From Enterobacter asburiae (lineage in GTDB: Bacteria; Pseudomonadota; Gammaproteobacteria; Enterobacterales; Enterobacteriaceae): a DNA stretch of 64,000 bases. Location: positions 4,526,001-4,590,000 of the forward strand of contig NZ_CP102247.1 in assembly GCF_024599655.1 (NCBI RefSeq), read 5' to 3'. The notes beneath the pieces are model-generated. The model was not told the DNA's origin and ran no database searches. It saw nothing but the letters and a program-made list of their open reading frames with translations. The first letter of the stretch is position 1. Each line of letters opens with the position of its first letter. The position numbers and the translations under genes are program-made. Shown here in pieces: positions 15,816 to 25,228 of this stretch.

Positions 15816-16346
15816 TCAGAACGGAATGTCGTCGTCGAAATCCATTGGCGGTTCGTTAGACGGCGCCGGAGCAGACTGCTGCTGCGGACGAGACTGTGCG
15901 CCGCCGCTGAACTGGTTGCCGCCCTGCGGCTGCTGAGGCTGACCCCAACCGCCCTGCTGCTGGCTCTGACCGCCACCTGCCGGTGCGCCACCGCCCTGAC
16001 GGCCACCCAGCATCTGCATGGTACCGCCCACGTTAACCACAACTTCAGTGGTGTACTTCTCAGCACCGGACTGATCGGTCCATTTGCGGGTACGCAGCTG
16101 GCCTTCGATATAGACCTGAGAACCTTTACGCAGATACTCACCGGCCACTTCGGCCAGTTTGCCAAACAGCACAACGCGGTGCCATTCGGTCTGCTCTTTC
16201 ATCTCACCGGTCGCTTTATCACGCCAGGATTCGGAAGTAGCCAGCGTAATGTTGGCAACTGCGCCACCACTCGGCATGTAGCGTACTTCCGGGTCCTGGC
16301 CCAGATTACCGACGAGAATCACCTTGTTTACGCCTCTGCTGGCCAT
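15816..16346 (-). CDS. ssb: Single-stranded DNA-binding protein SSB
   Basis: Homotetrameric ssDNA-binding protein for replication, recombination and repair, 176 residues. The OB fold covers residues 1-115 (SRGVNKVILVGNLGQDPEVR). A Gly/Gln-rich disordered linker (GGGAPAGGGQSQQQGGWGQP) follows, ending in the acidic tip DFDDDIPF that recruits partner proteins. It is divergent from uvrA, sharing a 250-bp promoter region with a LexA box. Confidence 0.98.
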   Translation of the reverse strand: MASRGVNKVILVGNLGQDPEVRYMPSGGAVANITLATSESWRDKATGEMKEQTEWHRVVLFGKLAEVAGEYLRKGSQVYIEGQLRTRKWTDQSGAEKYTTEVVVNVGGTMQMLGGRQGGGAPAGGGQSQQQGGWGQPQQPQGGNQFSGGAQSRPQQQSAPAPSNEPPMDFDDDIPF

Positions 16347-16493
16347 GTTCGTGTCTCCTGAATACGTTTCTTAATAGTGTAAACGCGCGAGTGTAACATT
16401 TCCATGCTGCACTTTGATAGTTGCGTAGCACGTTCCAGAGTTCTCTCGCAACTCAACATTGTTACACAGCCAATCAGAAAATGCATTCCAATA

Positions 16494-16509
16494 CTGTATA
16501 TTCAAACAG
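16494..16509. promoter_or_regulatory. LexA box of uvrA
   Basis: CTGTATATTCAAACAG fits the SOS consensus CTGT-N8-ACAG exactly. It lies 88 bp upstream of uvrA, as in E. coli where LexA represses uvrA and also affects one ssb promoter. Confidence 0.93.
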
Positions 16510-16596
16510 GTCAAATTGTGTCATAATTAGCCGTTTCTGACAGCCGTTTGTCCTTCAAACAAATCAGGCAATCCGTGTTCCAACCGGGAAAGGTGA

Positions 16597-19419
16597 ATGG
16601 ATAAGATCGAAGTTCGGGGCGCCCGCACCCACAATCTCAAGAATATCAACCTCATAATCCCTCGCGACAAACTCATTGTCGTGACCGGGCTTTCGGGGTC
16701 TGGCAAATCCTCACTGGCTTTCGACACTTTGTATGCCGAAGGACAGCGTCGTTACGTTGAATCACTCTCTGCGTACGCGCGTCAGTTCCTGTCGCTGATG
16801 GAAAAACCGGATGTCGACCATATTGAAGGGTTGTCCCCTGCTATCTCTATTGAGCAGAAGTCCACCTCACATAACCCGCGCTCAACGGTCGGGACCATTA
16901 CCGAAATTCATGACTACCTGCGTCTGCTGTATGCCCGCGTGGGCGAGCCGCGCTGCCCAGACCACGACGTCCCGCTGGCGGCCCAGACCGTAAGCCAGAT
17001 GGTGGATAACGTGCTGTCGCAGCCGGAAGGCAAACGCCTGATGCTGCTGGCGCCGATCATCAAAGAGCGAAAAGGCGAACACACCAAAACGCTGGAAAAC
17101 CTGGCAAGCCAGGGCTATATCCGCGCCCGTATCGACGGTGAGGTGTGTGACCTGTCCGATCCGCCAAAGCTGGAGCTGCAGAAGAAGCACACCATCGAGG
17201 TGGTGATTGACCGCTTTAAGGTACGCGACGATCTCGCCACGCGTCTGGCGGAATCCTTTGAAACCGCGCTGGAACTCTCCGGCGGCACGGCCGTGGTCTC
17301 CGACATGGATGACCCAAAAGCGGAAGAGCTGCTCTTCTCCGCCAACTTTGCCTGCCCGATTTGCGGCTACAGCATGCGCGAGCTGGAACCGCGCCTGTTC
17401 TCCTTTAACAACCCGGCGGGCGCGTGCCCGACGTGTGACGGCCTGGGCGTTCAGCAGTATTTCGACCCGGACCGCGTGATCCAGAACCCGGAGCTGTCGC
17501 TGGCGGGCGGCGCCATTCGCGGCTGGGACAAGCGTAACTTCTACTACTTCCAGATGCTGAAATCGCTGGCGGAGCACTACAAGTTCGACGTCGAAGCGCC
17601 GTGGGCGAGCCTGAGCCCGAACGTGCACAAAGTGATCCTGTTCGGTTCCGGCAAAGAGAACATCGAGTTCAAGTACATGAACGATCGCGGCGATACCTCC
17701 GTGCGTCGCCACCCGTTCGAAGGGGTGCTGCACAATATGGAGCGCCGCTACAAAGAGACCGAATCCAGCGCGGTGCGCGAGGAGCTGGCGAAGTTTATCA
17801 GCAACCGCTCCTGCGCCACCTGTGAAGGCACGCGTCTGCGCCGCGAGGCGCGTCACGTGTTTGTGGAAAACACCGCGCTGCCGACCATCTCTGACATGAG
17901 CATCGGCCACGCGATGGACTTCTTCAACAACCTGAAGCTCTCCGGCCAGCGTGCAAAAATTGCCGAAAAAGTGCTGAAAGAGATCGGCGATCGCCTGAAG
18001 TTCCTGGTGAACGTCGGCCTGAACTACCTGACGCTTTCCCGCTCGGCGGAAACGCTCTCCGGCGGTGAGGCCCAGCGTATCCGTCTGGCCAGCCAGATTG
18101 GCGCGGGCTTAGTCGGCGTAATGTACGTGCTGGATGAGCCGTCCATCGGCCTGCACCAGCGCGACAACGAGCGTCTGCTCGGCACGCTTGTCCACCTTCG
18201 CAACCTCGGCAACACGGTGATCGTGGTCGAGCACGACGAAGATGCGATCCGTGCGGCTGACCACGTCATCGACATTGGCCCAGGCGCTGGCGTACACGGC
18301 GGTCAGGTGGTCGCGGAAGGCACGCTGAAGGACATCATGGCGGTGCCCGAGTCGCTGACCGGCCAGTTCATGAGCGGCAAGCGCAAGATTGAAGTGCCGA
18401 AACAGCGCGTAGCGGCAGATCCGGAAAAAGTGCTGAAGCTGACCGGCGCGCGCGGCAACAACCTGAAAGACGTCACCCTGACGCTGCCGGTTGGCCTGTT
18501 TACCTGTATCACCGGCGTGTCCGGTTCCGGTAAATCGACGCTGATCAACGATACGCTGTTCCCGATTGCGCAGACGGCGCTGAACGGCGCGACGCTGGCC
18601 GAACCTGCACCGTACCGCGACATCCATGGGCTGGAGCATTTCGATAAAGTTATCGACATTGACCAGAGCCCGATTGGCCGTACCCCGCGCTCTAACCCGG
18701 CAACCTATACCGGCGTCTTCACGCCCGTTCGTGAACTGTTTGCCGGCGTGCCGGAAGCGCGCTCCCGCGGCTATACGCCAGGACGTTTCAGCTTTAACGT
18801 GCGCGGCGGCCGCTGCGAAGCGTGCCAGGGCGACGGTGTGATCAAGGTTGAGATGCACTTCCTGCCGGATATCTACGTGCCGTGCGACCAGTGCAAAGGC
18901 AAGCGCTATAACCGTGAAACGCTGGAGATTAAGTACAAAGGCAAGACCATCCACGAAGTGCTGGATATGACCATCGAAGAGGCGCGCGAGTTCTTTGACG
19001 CCGTCCCTGCGCTGGCGCGTAAGCTTCAGACGCTGATGGACGTGGGCCTGACCTACATTCGTCTGGGACAGTCCGCCACCACGCTGTCCGGCGGTGAAGC
19101 GCAGCGCGTGAAGCTGGCGCGTGAGCTGTCAAAACGCGGCACCGGTCAGACGCTCTACATTCTGGACGAGCCGACCACCGGCCTGCACTTTGCCGACATC
19201 CAGCAACTGCTCGAGGTTCTGCATCAGCTCAGAGACCAGGGCAACACTATCGTGGTCATCGAACATAACCTGGACGTGATTAAAACCGCGGACTGGATTG
19301 TCGATCTCGGCCCGGAAGGCGGCAGCGGCGGCGGTGAAATTCTCGTCTCCGGTACGCCAGAGACCGTTGCAGAGTGCGAAGCCTCGCACACCGCGCGCTT
19401 CCTTAAACCGTTGCTGTAA
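16597..19419 (+). CDS. uvrA: Excinuclease ABC subunit UvrA
   Basis: Damage-recognition ATPase of nucleotide excision repair, 940 residues, which loads UvrB onto lesions. It has two ABC ATPase modules: Walker A GLSGSGKSSLAFD near residue 32 and GVSGSGKSTLIND near residue 640, with signatures SGGEAQRIRLASQIG and SGGEAQRVKLARELS. Zinc-binding cysteines are seen in CPICGYSM...CPTCDG and CEACQGDG...CDQCKGKRY. Full family length. The upstream LexA box makes it SOS-inducible. Confidence 0.99.
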   Translation: MDKIEVRGARTHNLKNINLIIPRDKLIVVTGLSGSGKSSLAFDTLYAEGQRRYVESLSAYARQFLSLMEKPDVDHIEGLSPAISIEQKSTSHNPRSTVGTITEIHDYLRLLYARVGEPRCPDHDVPLAAQTVSQMVDNVLSQPEGKRLMLLAPIIKERKGEHTKTLENLASQGYIRARIDGEVCDLSDPPKLELQKKHTIEVVIDRFKVRDDLATRLAESFETALELSGGTAVVSDMDDPKAEELLFSANFACPICGYSMRELEPRLFSFNNPAGACPTCDGLGVQQYFDPDRVIQNPELSLAGGAIRGWDKRNFYYFQMLKSLAEHYKFDVEAPWASLSPNVHKVILFGSGKENIEFKYMNDRGDTSVRRHPFEGVLHNMERRYKETESSAVREELAKFISNRSCATCEGTRLRREARHVFVENTALPTISDMSIGHAMDFFNNLKLSGQRAKIAEKVLKEIGDRLKFLVNVGLNYLTLSRSAETLSGGEAQRIRLASQIGAGLVGVMYVLDEPSIGLHQRDNERLLGTLVHLRNLGNTVIVVEHDEDAIRAADHVIDIGPGAGVHGGQVVAEGTLKDIMAVPESLTGQFMSGKRKIEVPKQRVAADPEKVLKLTGARGNNLKDVTLTLPVGLFTCITGVSGSGKSTLINDTLFPIAQTALNGATLAEPAPYRDIHGLEHFDKVIDIDQSPIGRTPRSNPATYTGVFTPVRELFAGVPEARSRGYTPGRFSFNVRGGRCEACQGDGVIKVEMHFLPDIYVPCDQCKGKRYNRETLEIKYKGKTIHEVLDMTIEEAREFFDAVPALARKLQTLMDVGLTYIRLGQSATTLSGGEAQRVKLARELSKRGTGQTLYILDEPTTGLHFADIQQLLEVLHQLRDQGNTIVVIEHNLDVIKTADWIVDLGPEGGSGGGEILVSGTPETVAECEASHTARFLKPLL

Positions 19420-19422
19420 TTG

Positions 19423-19776
19423 TCACACGGAGAGTTGCTGTCGGGTGGTTTCCGGCAGCAGCTCAACCGCCTGCTGATAGGACGCGTCCACCAGGTAGTA
19501 AATCTGCGAGCCTGGAATCGAACCGTCCAGATAGACGGTGCTCCAGTGCGCCTTATTGAGGTGCTTGCTCGGCCTCACGTCATCATGCTGCTGACGGAGC
19601 AAATCCGCCAGTTCAGGGCTGGTTTTCAGCGACGCCGCCGGGCGGCCTTCCACCTCTTTCACCATCGCAAACAGCACATCACCCACCTTAATCTGCGTGG
19701 CTTTCCAGTCGCTGTGGACGCTCTGCTCCGCGCCGGGCTTGCTCATGCAGTACTGAAGTATCTCCGAAATTGTCAT
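19423..19776 (-). CDS. yjbR: YjbR, MmcQ/YjbR-family protein
   Basis: MmcQ/YjbR family protein of 117 residues with a double-wing, CyaY-like DNA-binding fold; function not established. Conserved segments are KPGAEQSVHSDWKATQIKVG, KTSPELADLLRQQ and PSKHLNKAHWSTVYLDG. It ends four bases from the convergent uvrA stop. It follows yjbQ with only two bases between, so the two form an operon. Confidence 0.92.
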   Translation of the reverse strand: MTISEILQYCMSKPGAEQSVHSDWKATQIKVGDVLFAMVKEVEGRPAASLKTSPELADLLRQQHDDVRPSKHLNKAHWSTVYLDGSIPGSQIYYLVDASYQQAVELLPETTRQQLSV

Positions 19777-19778
19777 CT

Positions 19779-20195
19779 TTATTCCCCTTGTAGCGTGGCG
19801 ATAATTTTACGCGAACCACCGTGAATGCGATGCTCTCCCAGCCAGATCCCCTGCCACGTTCCCAACATCAGCCGCCCGTTGTGAACCGGCAGCATCAACG
19901 ATACGCCCAGCAGGGAGGATTTAATATGCGAAGGCATATCGTCCGCCCCCTCATAGTCATGCTCGTAAGGCGCGTTGTCCGGGACGCTCTTCAGAAAATG
20001 GTGCTCCATGTCGGACCGGACGGTGGGATCGCAATTTTCATTAAGCGTGAGAGAGGCGGACGTATGCTGAAGCAGCAGATGCAGCAAACCCGTTTTCACC
20101 CGCGACAGGTCGCGGAGTTGCCCGATGACTTCATCCGTCACCAGGTGAAATCCGCGTGGTTTTGCGCTTAAGGTCAGGGTCTGTTGGTACCACAT
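19779..20195 (-). CDS. yjbQ: YjbQ, UPF0047 family protein
   Basis: UPF0047/YjbQ family, 138 residues as in E. coli. It contains the conserved HTSASLTLNENCDPTVRSDM and the histidine-bearing YEGADDMPSHIKSS and GTWQGIWLGEHR segments that cluster at a presumed active site. A weak thiamine-phosphate-synthase-like activity has been reported for family members, but the real role is not known. First gene of the yjbQ-yjbR pair. Confidence 0.92.
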   Translation of the reverse strand: MWYQQTLTLSAKPRGFHLVTDEVIGQLRDLSRVKTGLLHLLLQHTSASLTLNENCDPTVRSDMEHHFLKSVPDNAPYEHDYEGADDMPSHIKSSLLGVSLMLPVHNGRLMLGTWQGIWLGEHRIHGGSRKIIATLQGE

Positions 20196-20284
20196 GTGCT
20201 GCTCCGTGATGAAAGATGAATCTTTCTAAGTGTGCAGCAAGAAGACGAAAGGTAAAACCCGCAGCAGCGAGATTTGATTAAAAA

Positions 20285-20306
20285 AGAGTCAAACCCGCTG
20301 CCGGGT
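20285..20306 (-). terminator. Weak intrinsic terminator after aphA
   Basis: Minus-strand ACCCG-GCAG-CGGGT followed by TTGACTCTTTTTT, just past the aphA stop. The stem has five pairs. Confidence 0.5.
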
Positions 20307-20308
20307 AC

Positions 20309-21022
20309 TTAATACTCCGAGTTGACGATCACCTCTTCGCCAAACTTTCCGGCCATCGGCAGCGGTCGATACGTGGAGTTAGAGGCACGTAACACCCTGA
20401 TCCCTCTGGCACCCACGTCATGCGCGGCGGTGATGTCGTTATCTGAATCGCCGTAGAATACTTTGATATTTTTCTTTTCCAGCCACTGGGTTTTGGTGTT
20501 TTGCCCTTCTTTGTCACCGGCAAAAATTACCGGATTCATGCTGGTCACCGGGATCTGGAAATCATCCTGCAGCGTTTTAGAGACGGTTTCCGTTTTGGTC
20601 TGACTGCGGCCGGTCACAAAATAAATGCTGTCACCGCGCTTCACGTGCATGGCAATAAGCGCACGGGCAACCTCTTTCGGGATGCTGAATTCGTCCCAGC
20701 CGTTATTCATTTTTTCCCAGAATTCCGGGTTCTTCAGATACGCTTCGCTGTCTGGTGAATACGTTTTCTTACCGCGCCAGAAGCCGGGGCTTGAGAACAG
20801 CACGGTATCGTCAATGTCAAAACCTACGGCCATTGGCGCACGGCCCATCAGGCTGTTTTCGATTTGGGCCACGGAAACCCAGTGAATGGGCGCCTGCTCG
20901 GCGAGAATGGCGGCGGTGGTGCCGGTGTAAAGCGGCGTCGGGGCAGAAGCTCGCGCGACGACGGCGCTATTAAGCGAGAACAATAAGCAGGCGGCGCTGA
21001 GCGCCAGTGTGATCTTGCGCAT
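20309..21022 (-). CDS. aphA: Periplasmic class B acid phosphatase AphA
   Basis: Magnesium-dependent HAD-type (DDDD) acid phosphatase and phosphotransferase acting on nucleotides in the periplasm, 237 residues. A signal peptide spans residues 1-25 (cleavage near VVARASA). Motif I is FDIDDTVLFSS with nucleophile and acid/base aspartates, motif II VTGRSQTKT, and motif III GDSDND. It supplies nucleosides from extracellular nucleotides. Stands alone between yjbQ and tyrB. Confidence 0.97.
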   Translation of the reverse strand: MRKITLALSAACLLFSLNSAVVARASAPTPLYTGTTAAILAEQAPIHWVSVAQIENSLMGRAPMAVGFDIDDTVLFSSPGFWRGKKTYSPDSEAYLKNPEFWEKMNNGWDEFSIPKEVARALIAMHVKRGDSIYFVTGRSQTKTETVSKTLQDDFQIPVTSMNPVIFAGDKEGQNTKTQWLEKKNIKVFYGDSDNDITAAHDVGARGIRVLRASNSTYRPLPMAGKFGEEVIVNSEY

Positions 21023-21177
21023 ATTTTCCCCTGAATATTCAGTTTGTTATCGTTTTATTTTGAGTGAGTGGTCAAAAAACTATCCGACCATAACCCCAGC
21101 GGGAGGTGAAGGGAAGGAGTTTTTGCTTATGAAGCTGAATAAAAAGAAGACGATCACAAAGCGCGGAAGAGGCGTGT

Positions 21178-21264
21178 AGGCCCGGTAAGGCGCAGCCGCC
21201 ACCGGGCAAGATTTTCTGCGGCCTGATGCCCTCACCCCGGCCCTCTCCCACGGGGAGAGGGAGG
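21178..21264. repeat. REP unit plus CTCACCC-type repeat downstream of tyrB
   Basis: A single REP palindrome (GGCCCGGTAAGGCGCAGCC then GCCACCGGGC, 21178-21207) is followed by CTCACCCCGGCCCTCTCCCA and CGGGGAGAGGGAGG (21229-21264). Both repeat families of the window thus sit side by side past the tyrB stop. Confidence 0.85.
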
Positions 21265-21276
21265 GTTGGTAAGTAC

Positions 21277-22470
21277 TTACATTACAGCAGCTAACGCCTG
21301 CGCCACGCGATGAACATTGCTGGCATTCAGACCCGCCACGCACATACGGCCGCTGGCGATCAGGTAGACGCCAAACTCTTCGCGCAGGCGATCGACCTGG
21401 GCCGCACTCAGTCCGGTATAGCTGAACATCCCGCGCTGCTTGAGCAGATAGTCGAAATTATGTCCCGGCACGGCCTCTTTCAGGACGTTAACCAGCTCCT
21501 GACGCATCGTCTGAATGCGCTGGCGCATCGCTTCCACTTCCGCAAGCCAGGACGCTTTCAGCTGCTCGTCACCGAGAACCGTCGCCACCACCTGCGCACC
21601 AAAGTTCGGCGGGCTGGAGTAAATGCGGCGCACCGTCGCCTTAAGCTGGCCGAGCACGCGACCTGCCGCTTCGGCGTCTTCACACACCACGGACAGGCCG
21701 CCAACGCGTTCACCGTACAGGGAGAAGATTTTAGAGAAGGAGTTGCTGACCAGCGCTGGCAGCCCGGCGCTGGCCACGGCGCGAATGGCGTATGCATCTT
21801 CTTCCATGCCCGCGCCAAAGCCCTGGTAGGCAATGTCGAGGAACGGGATCAGATTGCGGGCCTTCAGTACCTCAATCACCGCATCCCACTGGGCATTGGT
21901 GAGATCCGCACCGGTCGGGTTATGGCAGCATGGATGCAGCAGCACAATGCTGCGCTCCGGCAGGGTGTTCAGTTTTTCCAGCAGCGCTTCAACGCGCACG
22001 CCGTTAGTTTCGCTGTCGAACCACGGATAGGTCGCCACTTTGAAGCCTGCGCCCTCGAAGATCGCAACGTGGTTTTCCCACGTCGGGTCACTCACCCACA
22101 CGCCTGAATCCGGGAAGTATTTTTTCAGGAAGTCTGCACCCACTTTCAGCGCACCCGAGCCGCCCAGCGTCTGGATGGTCGCCACGCGTTTTTGCGCGAG
22201 CACCGCGTGATCGGCACCAAACAGCAGCGGCGCAATGGTGCTGCGATAGGCATTTAACCCTTCCATCGGCAGATAGAGCGACGCGCCGTGTGGAACAGCG
22301 TTCAGACGCGCTTCAGCTTCGGCAACGGCCTGCAGCTGAGGAATAAAACCCTCGTGGTTGTAATACAAACCGATGCTCAGGTTCACTTTGTCGCTGCGAG
22401 GATCTTCTTTGAAACGCTCCATTAAGGAGAGGATAGGGTCGCCGGCATAGGCGTCAACTTTCTGAAACAC
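21277..22470 (-). CDS. tyrB: Aromatic-amino-acid aminotransferase TyrB
   Basis: PLP-dependent class I aminotransferase making tyrosine, phenylalanine and also leucine from their keto acids, 397 residues. The PLP lysine lies in SNSFSKIFSLYGERVGGLSV; HPCCHNPTGADLT and the terminal arginine segment IASGRMCVAGLN bind substrate. The start is GTG at 22470: the frame then reads as FQKVDAYAGDPILSLMERF like E. coli, and GGAGAA sits at proper distance. An in-frame ATG 42 bp upstream lacks this support. TyrR control is expected from E. coli; I did not find a clear TyrR box. Confidence 0.96.
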   Translation of the reverse strand: MFQKVDAYAGDPILSLMERFKEDPRSDKVNLSIGLYYNHEGFIPQLQAVAEAEARLNAVPHGASLYLPMEGLNAYRSTIAPLLFGADHAVLAQKRVATIQTLGGSGALKVGADFLKKYFPDSGVWVSDPTWENHVAIFEGAGFKVATYPWFDSETNGVRVEALLEKLNTLPERSIVLLHPCCHNPTGADLTNAQWDAVIEVLKARNLIPFLDIAYQGFGAGMEEDAYAIRAVASAGLPALVSNSFSKIFSLYGERVGGLSVVCEDAEAAGRVLGQLKATVRRIYSSPPNFGAQVVATVLGDEQLKASWLAEVEAMRQRIQTMRQELVNVLKEAVPGHNFDYLLKQRGMFSYTGLSAAQVDRLREEFGVYLIASGRMCVAGLNASNVHRVAQALAAVM

Positions 22471-22545
22471 GCGATGGTTCTCCGGAATTCGATGAGGCAG
22501 GGATTTCAACAATAAACCGGAAGTGGGAGAAGGTCGAGAGCGATA

Positions 22546-23556
22546 TCAGGCCAGCCCCTGGATATATCGGCAAATTTGATCGATTCGCGCAGAGAGTGGA
22601 CCCTGCACGCGCAAAAAGGGGATATTTCGCTGTGACAGCTCCGCTTCATACCACGCTTGCTGCCGATGACGAAACGCCTCATCCTGACGGGTCCCATCCT
22701 GCACAAAGGGAAATTCATCCCCGCAGAGTACGACCAGAGAATAGTCGCGTTCGGCTAACTCAATTAATGCCTGCGGCGCGCTGCCAAACTGATCGAGCGT
22801 GTAAAACAAGGTCGTTAAAGGTGACGTATCGCACACCAGGTAAGGCGCGATACAGGATAATTCCTCTCGGCGCACTTGCTCTCGGGCTATATGCAGTAAA
22901 TCCTCCAGCTCAAGAACACCATTCTTTGCTTCCCAGTGTTCACGACCATACTCTGCAACGTACGGGACGTTTAGCATCTGCGCCAGTGCCTTAGAAAGCG
23001 TGCTTTTGCCCGTTGATTCTCCACCTAATAAGCAGATGCGGAAAACAAAGCTGCGATAAACCTCAGGAGACATCATCTTACGATAACGATGAACATCAGA
23101 ACGTATGCGCGTTCCCGAAGGGGCATCAGGTTCCAGTGAACGCTGGAGACGAACGTGCGCAACCGGTCGTCCGAAACGTTGGCTCAACACACTGGCAAAC
23201 CCATCGCCATAGTCTTCGGCAGTAAATACCGCCTGTGGCTGACAATGCAGGATGTCTTCACACAGCGTGGCAACGTAATGACGATGCAGATCGGCGTCAG
23301 CGTCGTTCGGTGGGGGCGGCGCAATATCGTAAGACGCCATCACCTGCGGAGAAAGCACAAGGTGGCGACATTGCGGGAAGCGCATCGTTAACCAGTGAAG
23401 TCGTTTTTCAGGTTCATAACCGCGTATTTCCGGCACCGAATAGCTAATGATAAAGACCGTCTCGCACTGCTCAAGTGCCGCATTGATAAGCGCTTCATGG
23501 CCTGCATGTAATGGTGCGAATTTGCCCACAACCAGGCCGCTGGTATAACGCTTCAT
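22546..23556 (-). CDS. NadR-like NMN adenylyltransferase / ribosylnicotinamide kinase
   Basis: Two fused domains, 336 residues. Residues 1-155 form a nucleotidyltransferase with GKFAPLHAGH (HxGH at 17-20) and SGTRIR (147-152), the NMN adenylyltransferase signatures. From about 170 a P-loop kinase domain begins, with GGESTGKSTLSK (Walker A, 178-185). This is the plan of NadR without the N-terminal HTH repressor domain, so it should make NAD from nicotinamide riboside through NMN but not regulate transcription. It overlaps pnuC by four bases, which fixes both gene ends and ties it to riboside uptake. E. coli K-12 has nothing between tyrB and alr. Confidence 0.88.
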   Translation of the reverse strand: MKRYTSGLVVGKFAPLHAGHEALINAALEQCETVFIISYSVPEIRGYEPEKRLHWLTMRFPQCRHLVLSPQVMASYDIAPPPPNDADADLHRHYVATLCEDILHCQPQAVFTAEDYGDGFASVLSQRFGRPVAHVRLQRSLEPDAPSGTRIRSDVHRYRKMMSPEVYRSFVFRICLLGGESTGKSTLSKALAQMLNVPYVAEYGREHWEAKNGVLELEDLLHIAREQVRREELSCIAPYLVCDTSPLTTLFYTLDQFGSAPQALIELAERDYSLVVLCGDEFPFVQDGTRQDEAFRHRQQAWYEAELSQRNIPFLRVQGPLSARIDQICRYIQGLA

Positions 23557-24110
23557 TGCGCGCGGATCTCCTTACGCCACTGATAAAGCCCGTGCCACGC
23601 ATTAAACCAAAACAGCAGATATAACCCGGCGGTCAGATGCAGGTCCCTCATCGCATACAGCGGTACCGCCAGCGTGTTAACGGCAATCCAGACGTACCAG
23701 TTTTCCAGACGTCGTCCCATTAGCATAAACTGAGCAAGAACGCTGAACGTCAAAATGATGGAATCCAGCCAGGGCGCCCAGGCATTGGTGTAGAGATGCA
23801 AAATCAATCCGTACACCGCCGCCACGCTCATGGCACAGGCCAGCAGAATAAAAAAATGCCCCGGTCTGGTACGCCGAACGGGCAGTACATCCCCGCGATT
23901 GCCTTTCAGCCAGTGCAGCCAGCCGGTTATGCTCGTAATGATGAAGAAGAACTGAAGGGTAACGTCAGCATATAGCTGCACAGAATAGAAGACCCAGGCA
24001 TAAAGCCCGCTGCCTATGATGCCAATCCACCACGTATGGATGTTATTTCTGGCGGCCAGCCAGACGGAGAGCGCATAGGCCAGACAAGCAGCGATTTCTG
24101 AAGGGGACAT
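23553..24110 (-). CDS. pnuC: PnuC-family nicotinamide riboside transporter
   Basis: Facilitator of the PnuC family, 185 residues, with about seven hydrophobic helices. The conserved signature WWIGIIGSGLYAWVFYSVQL is near residue 27, and TLQFFFIITSITGWLHWLKG and ENWYVWIAVNTLAVPLYAMR contain the Trp/Asn residues typical of substrate sites. GGAAGG precedes the ATG. It starts 22 bp after the alr stop and overlaps the NadR-like gene, so it probably shares the alr transcript. Metabolic trapping by the kinase next door would drive uptake. Thiamine- or riboflavin-type PnuT/PnuX is less likely given that partner. Confidence 0.9.
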   Translation of the reverse strand: MSPSEIAACLAYALSVWLAARNNIHTWWIGIIGSGLYAWVFYSVQLYADVTLQFFFIITSITGWLHWLKGNRGDVLPVRRTRPGHFFILLACAMSVAAVYGLILHLYTNAWAPWLDSIILTFSVLAQFMLMGRRLENWYVWIAVNTLAVPLYAMRDLHLTAGLYLLFWFNAWHGLYQWRKEIRAQ

Positions 24111-24132
24111 TATCCTTCCCTGGAGTAAAATG

Positions 24133-25212
24133 TTAGTCGATGTACTTCATCGCCACCCTTGACGTCAGGCGCGTGATAAGTTCGTAAGCACTTACTTTCG
24201 TGATTTCCGCGATGTGCTCAACGGGTAAACCTTCTCCCCACATCACCACATCGTCGCCTGGCTTATCCTCGGCTTCAGGCCCCAGATCGACACAAATCAT
24301 GTCCATAGCCACGCGGCCAACAATCTTCACCTCGCGACCGTTGACCAGAACCGGCGTACCCGACGGTGCGGCACGCGGATATCCGTCACCATAGCCCATC
24401 GCCACCACGCCAAGACGGGTATCACGCTCGCTGGACCAGGTACCGCCATAGCCCACCGGCTCACCCGCTTTATGGTCACGCACGGCAATCAGGTTAGAGA
24501 CCAGCGACATGACCGGCTGGAAGCCAAAGTCCGGCCCCCAGGGTTTGTTCTCCAGCGGCGACACGCCGTAGAGAATGATGCCCGGTCGCGCCCAGTCGAA
24601 ATGCGACTGCGGCCACAGCAGAATACCGCCCGATGCCGCAATCGAACGCATCCCCGGTTTGCCTTCGCAAAAGGTATTAAAGATATCCAGCTGCCGCTCG
24701 GTCGCACCGCACTCGGGCTCATCGGCGCGGGCGAAGTGGCTAACGATATTCACCGGTTGGCGCACGTTTTTGCACCGGCATAAGCGCTGATAAAACGCTT
24801 CCGCACTCTCCGGACGCACGCCGAGACGGTGCATGCCCGTGTCGAGCTTCATCCATACGGTCACCGGCTCGCTCAGCTCGGCGGTTTCGAGTGCGGCGAG
24901 CTGTTCTTCATTATGCACTGCCGTGTGAAGATGCTGGTCAGCGATGGTCGGCAAATCTGTGGCTTCGAAAAAGCCTTCGAGGAGCAGAATGGGTTGAGTA
25001 ATGCCGCCCGCGCGCAGGCGGAGGGCTTCTTCAAGACGGGCGACGCCAAAGGCGTCGGCATCGGGGAGCGTTCGCGCGGTCTCCAGAAGACCGTGTCCGT
25101 AAGCGTTCGCTTTCACGACTGCAACGAGCTTGCTGGCGGGTGCCAGTTCACGCAGACGTTGCAGGTTGTGTCGCAGAGCGCGGCGGTTAATAACAACAGT
25201 TGCCGCTTGCAT
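24133..25212 (-). CDS. alr: Alanine racemase, constitutive
   Basis: PLP-dependent racemase giving D-alanine for peptidoglycan, 359 residues, the exact E. coli Alr length. PLP Lys34 lies in VAVVKANAYGHGLLE; the second catalytic Tyr is in GEPVGYGGTWSSE; the dimer-interface tail ends LTSRVAMKYID. It lies 16 bp downstream of dnaB on the same strand, and pnuC and the NadR-like gene follow closely. Confidence 0.97.
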   Translation of the reverse strand: MQAATVVINRRALRHNLQRLRELAPASKLVAVVKANAYGHGLLETARTLPDADAFGVARLEEALRLRAGGITQPILLLEGFFEATDLPTIADQHLHTAVHNEEQLAALETAELSEPVTVWMKLDTGMHRLGVRPESAEAFYQRLCRCKNVRQPVNIVSHFARADEPECGATERQLDIFNTFCEGKPGMRSIAASGGILLWPQSHFDWARPGIILYGVSPLENKPWGPDFGFQPVMSLVSNLIAVRDHKAGEPVGYGGTWSSERDTRLGVVAMGYGDGYPRAAPSGTPVLVNGREVKIVGRVAMDMICVDLGPEAEDKPGDDVVMWGEGLPVEHIAEITKVSAYELITRLTSRVAMKYID

Positions 25213-25228
25213 TTGAATTCCTTAGAAA

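Noticed and set aside
16882..17910. Minus-strand open frame of 342 codons inside uvrA
   Set aside because: Antisense to the first ATPase and zinc-finger region of UvrA, no independent start signal.
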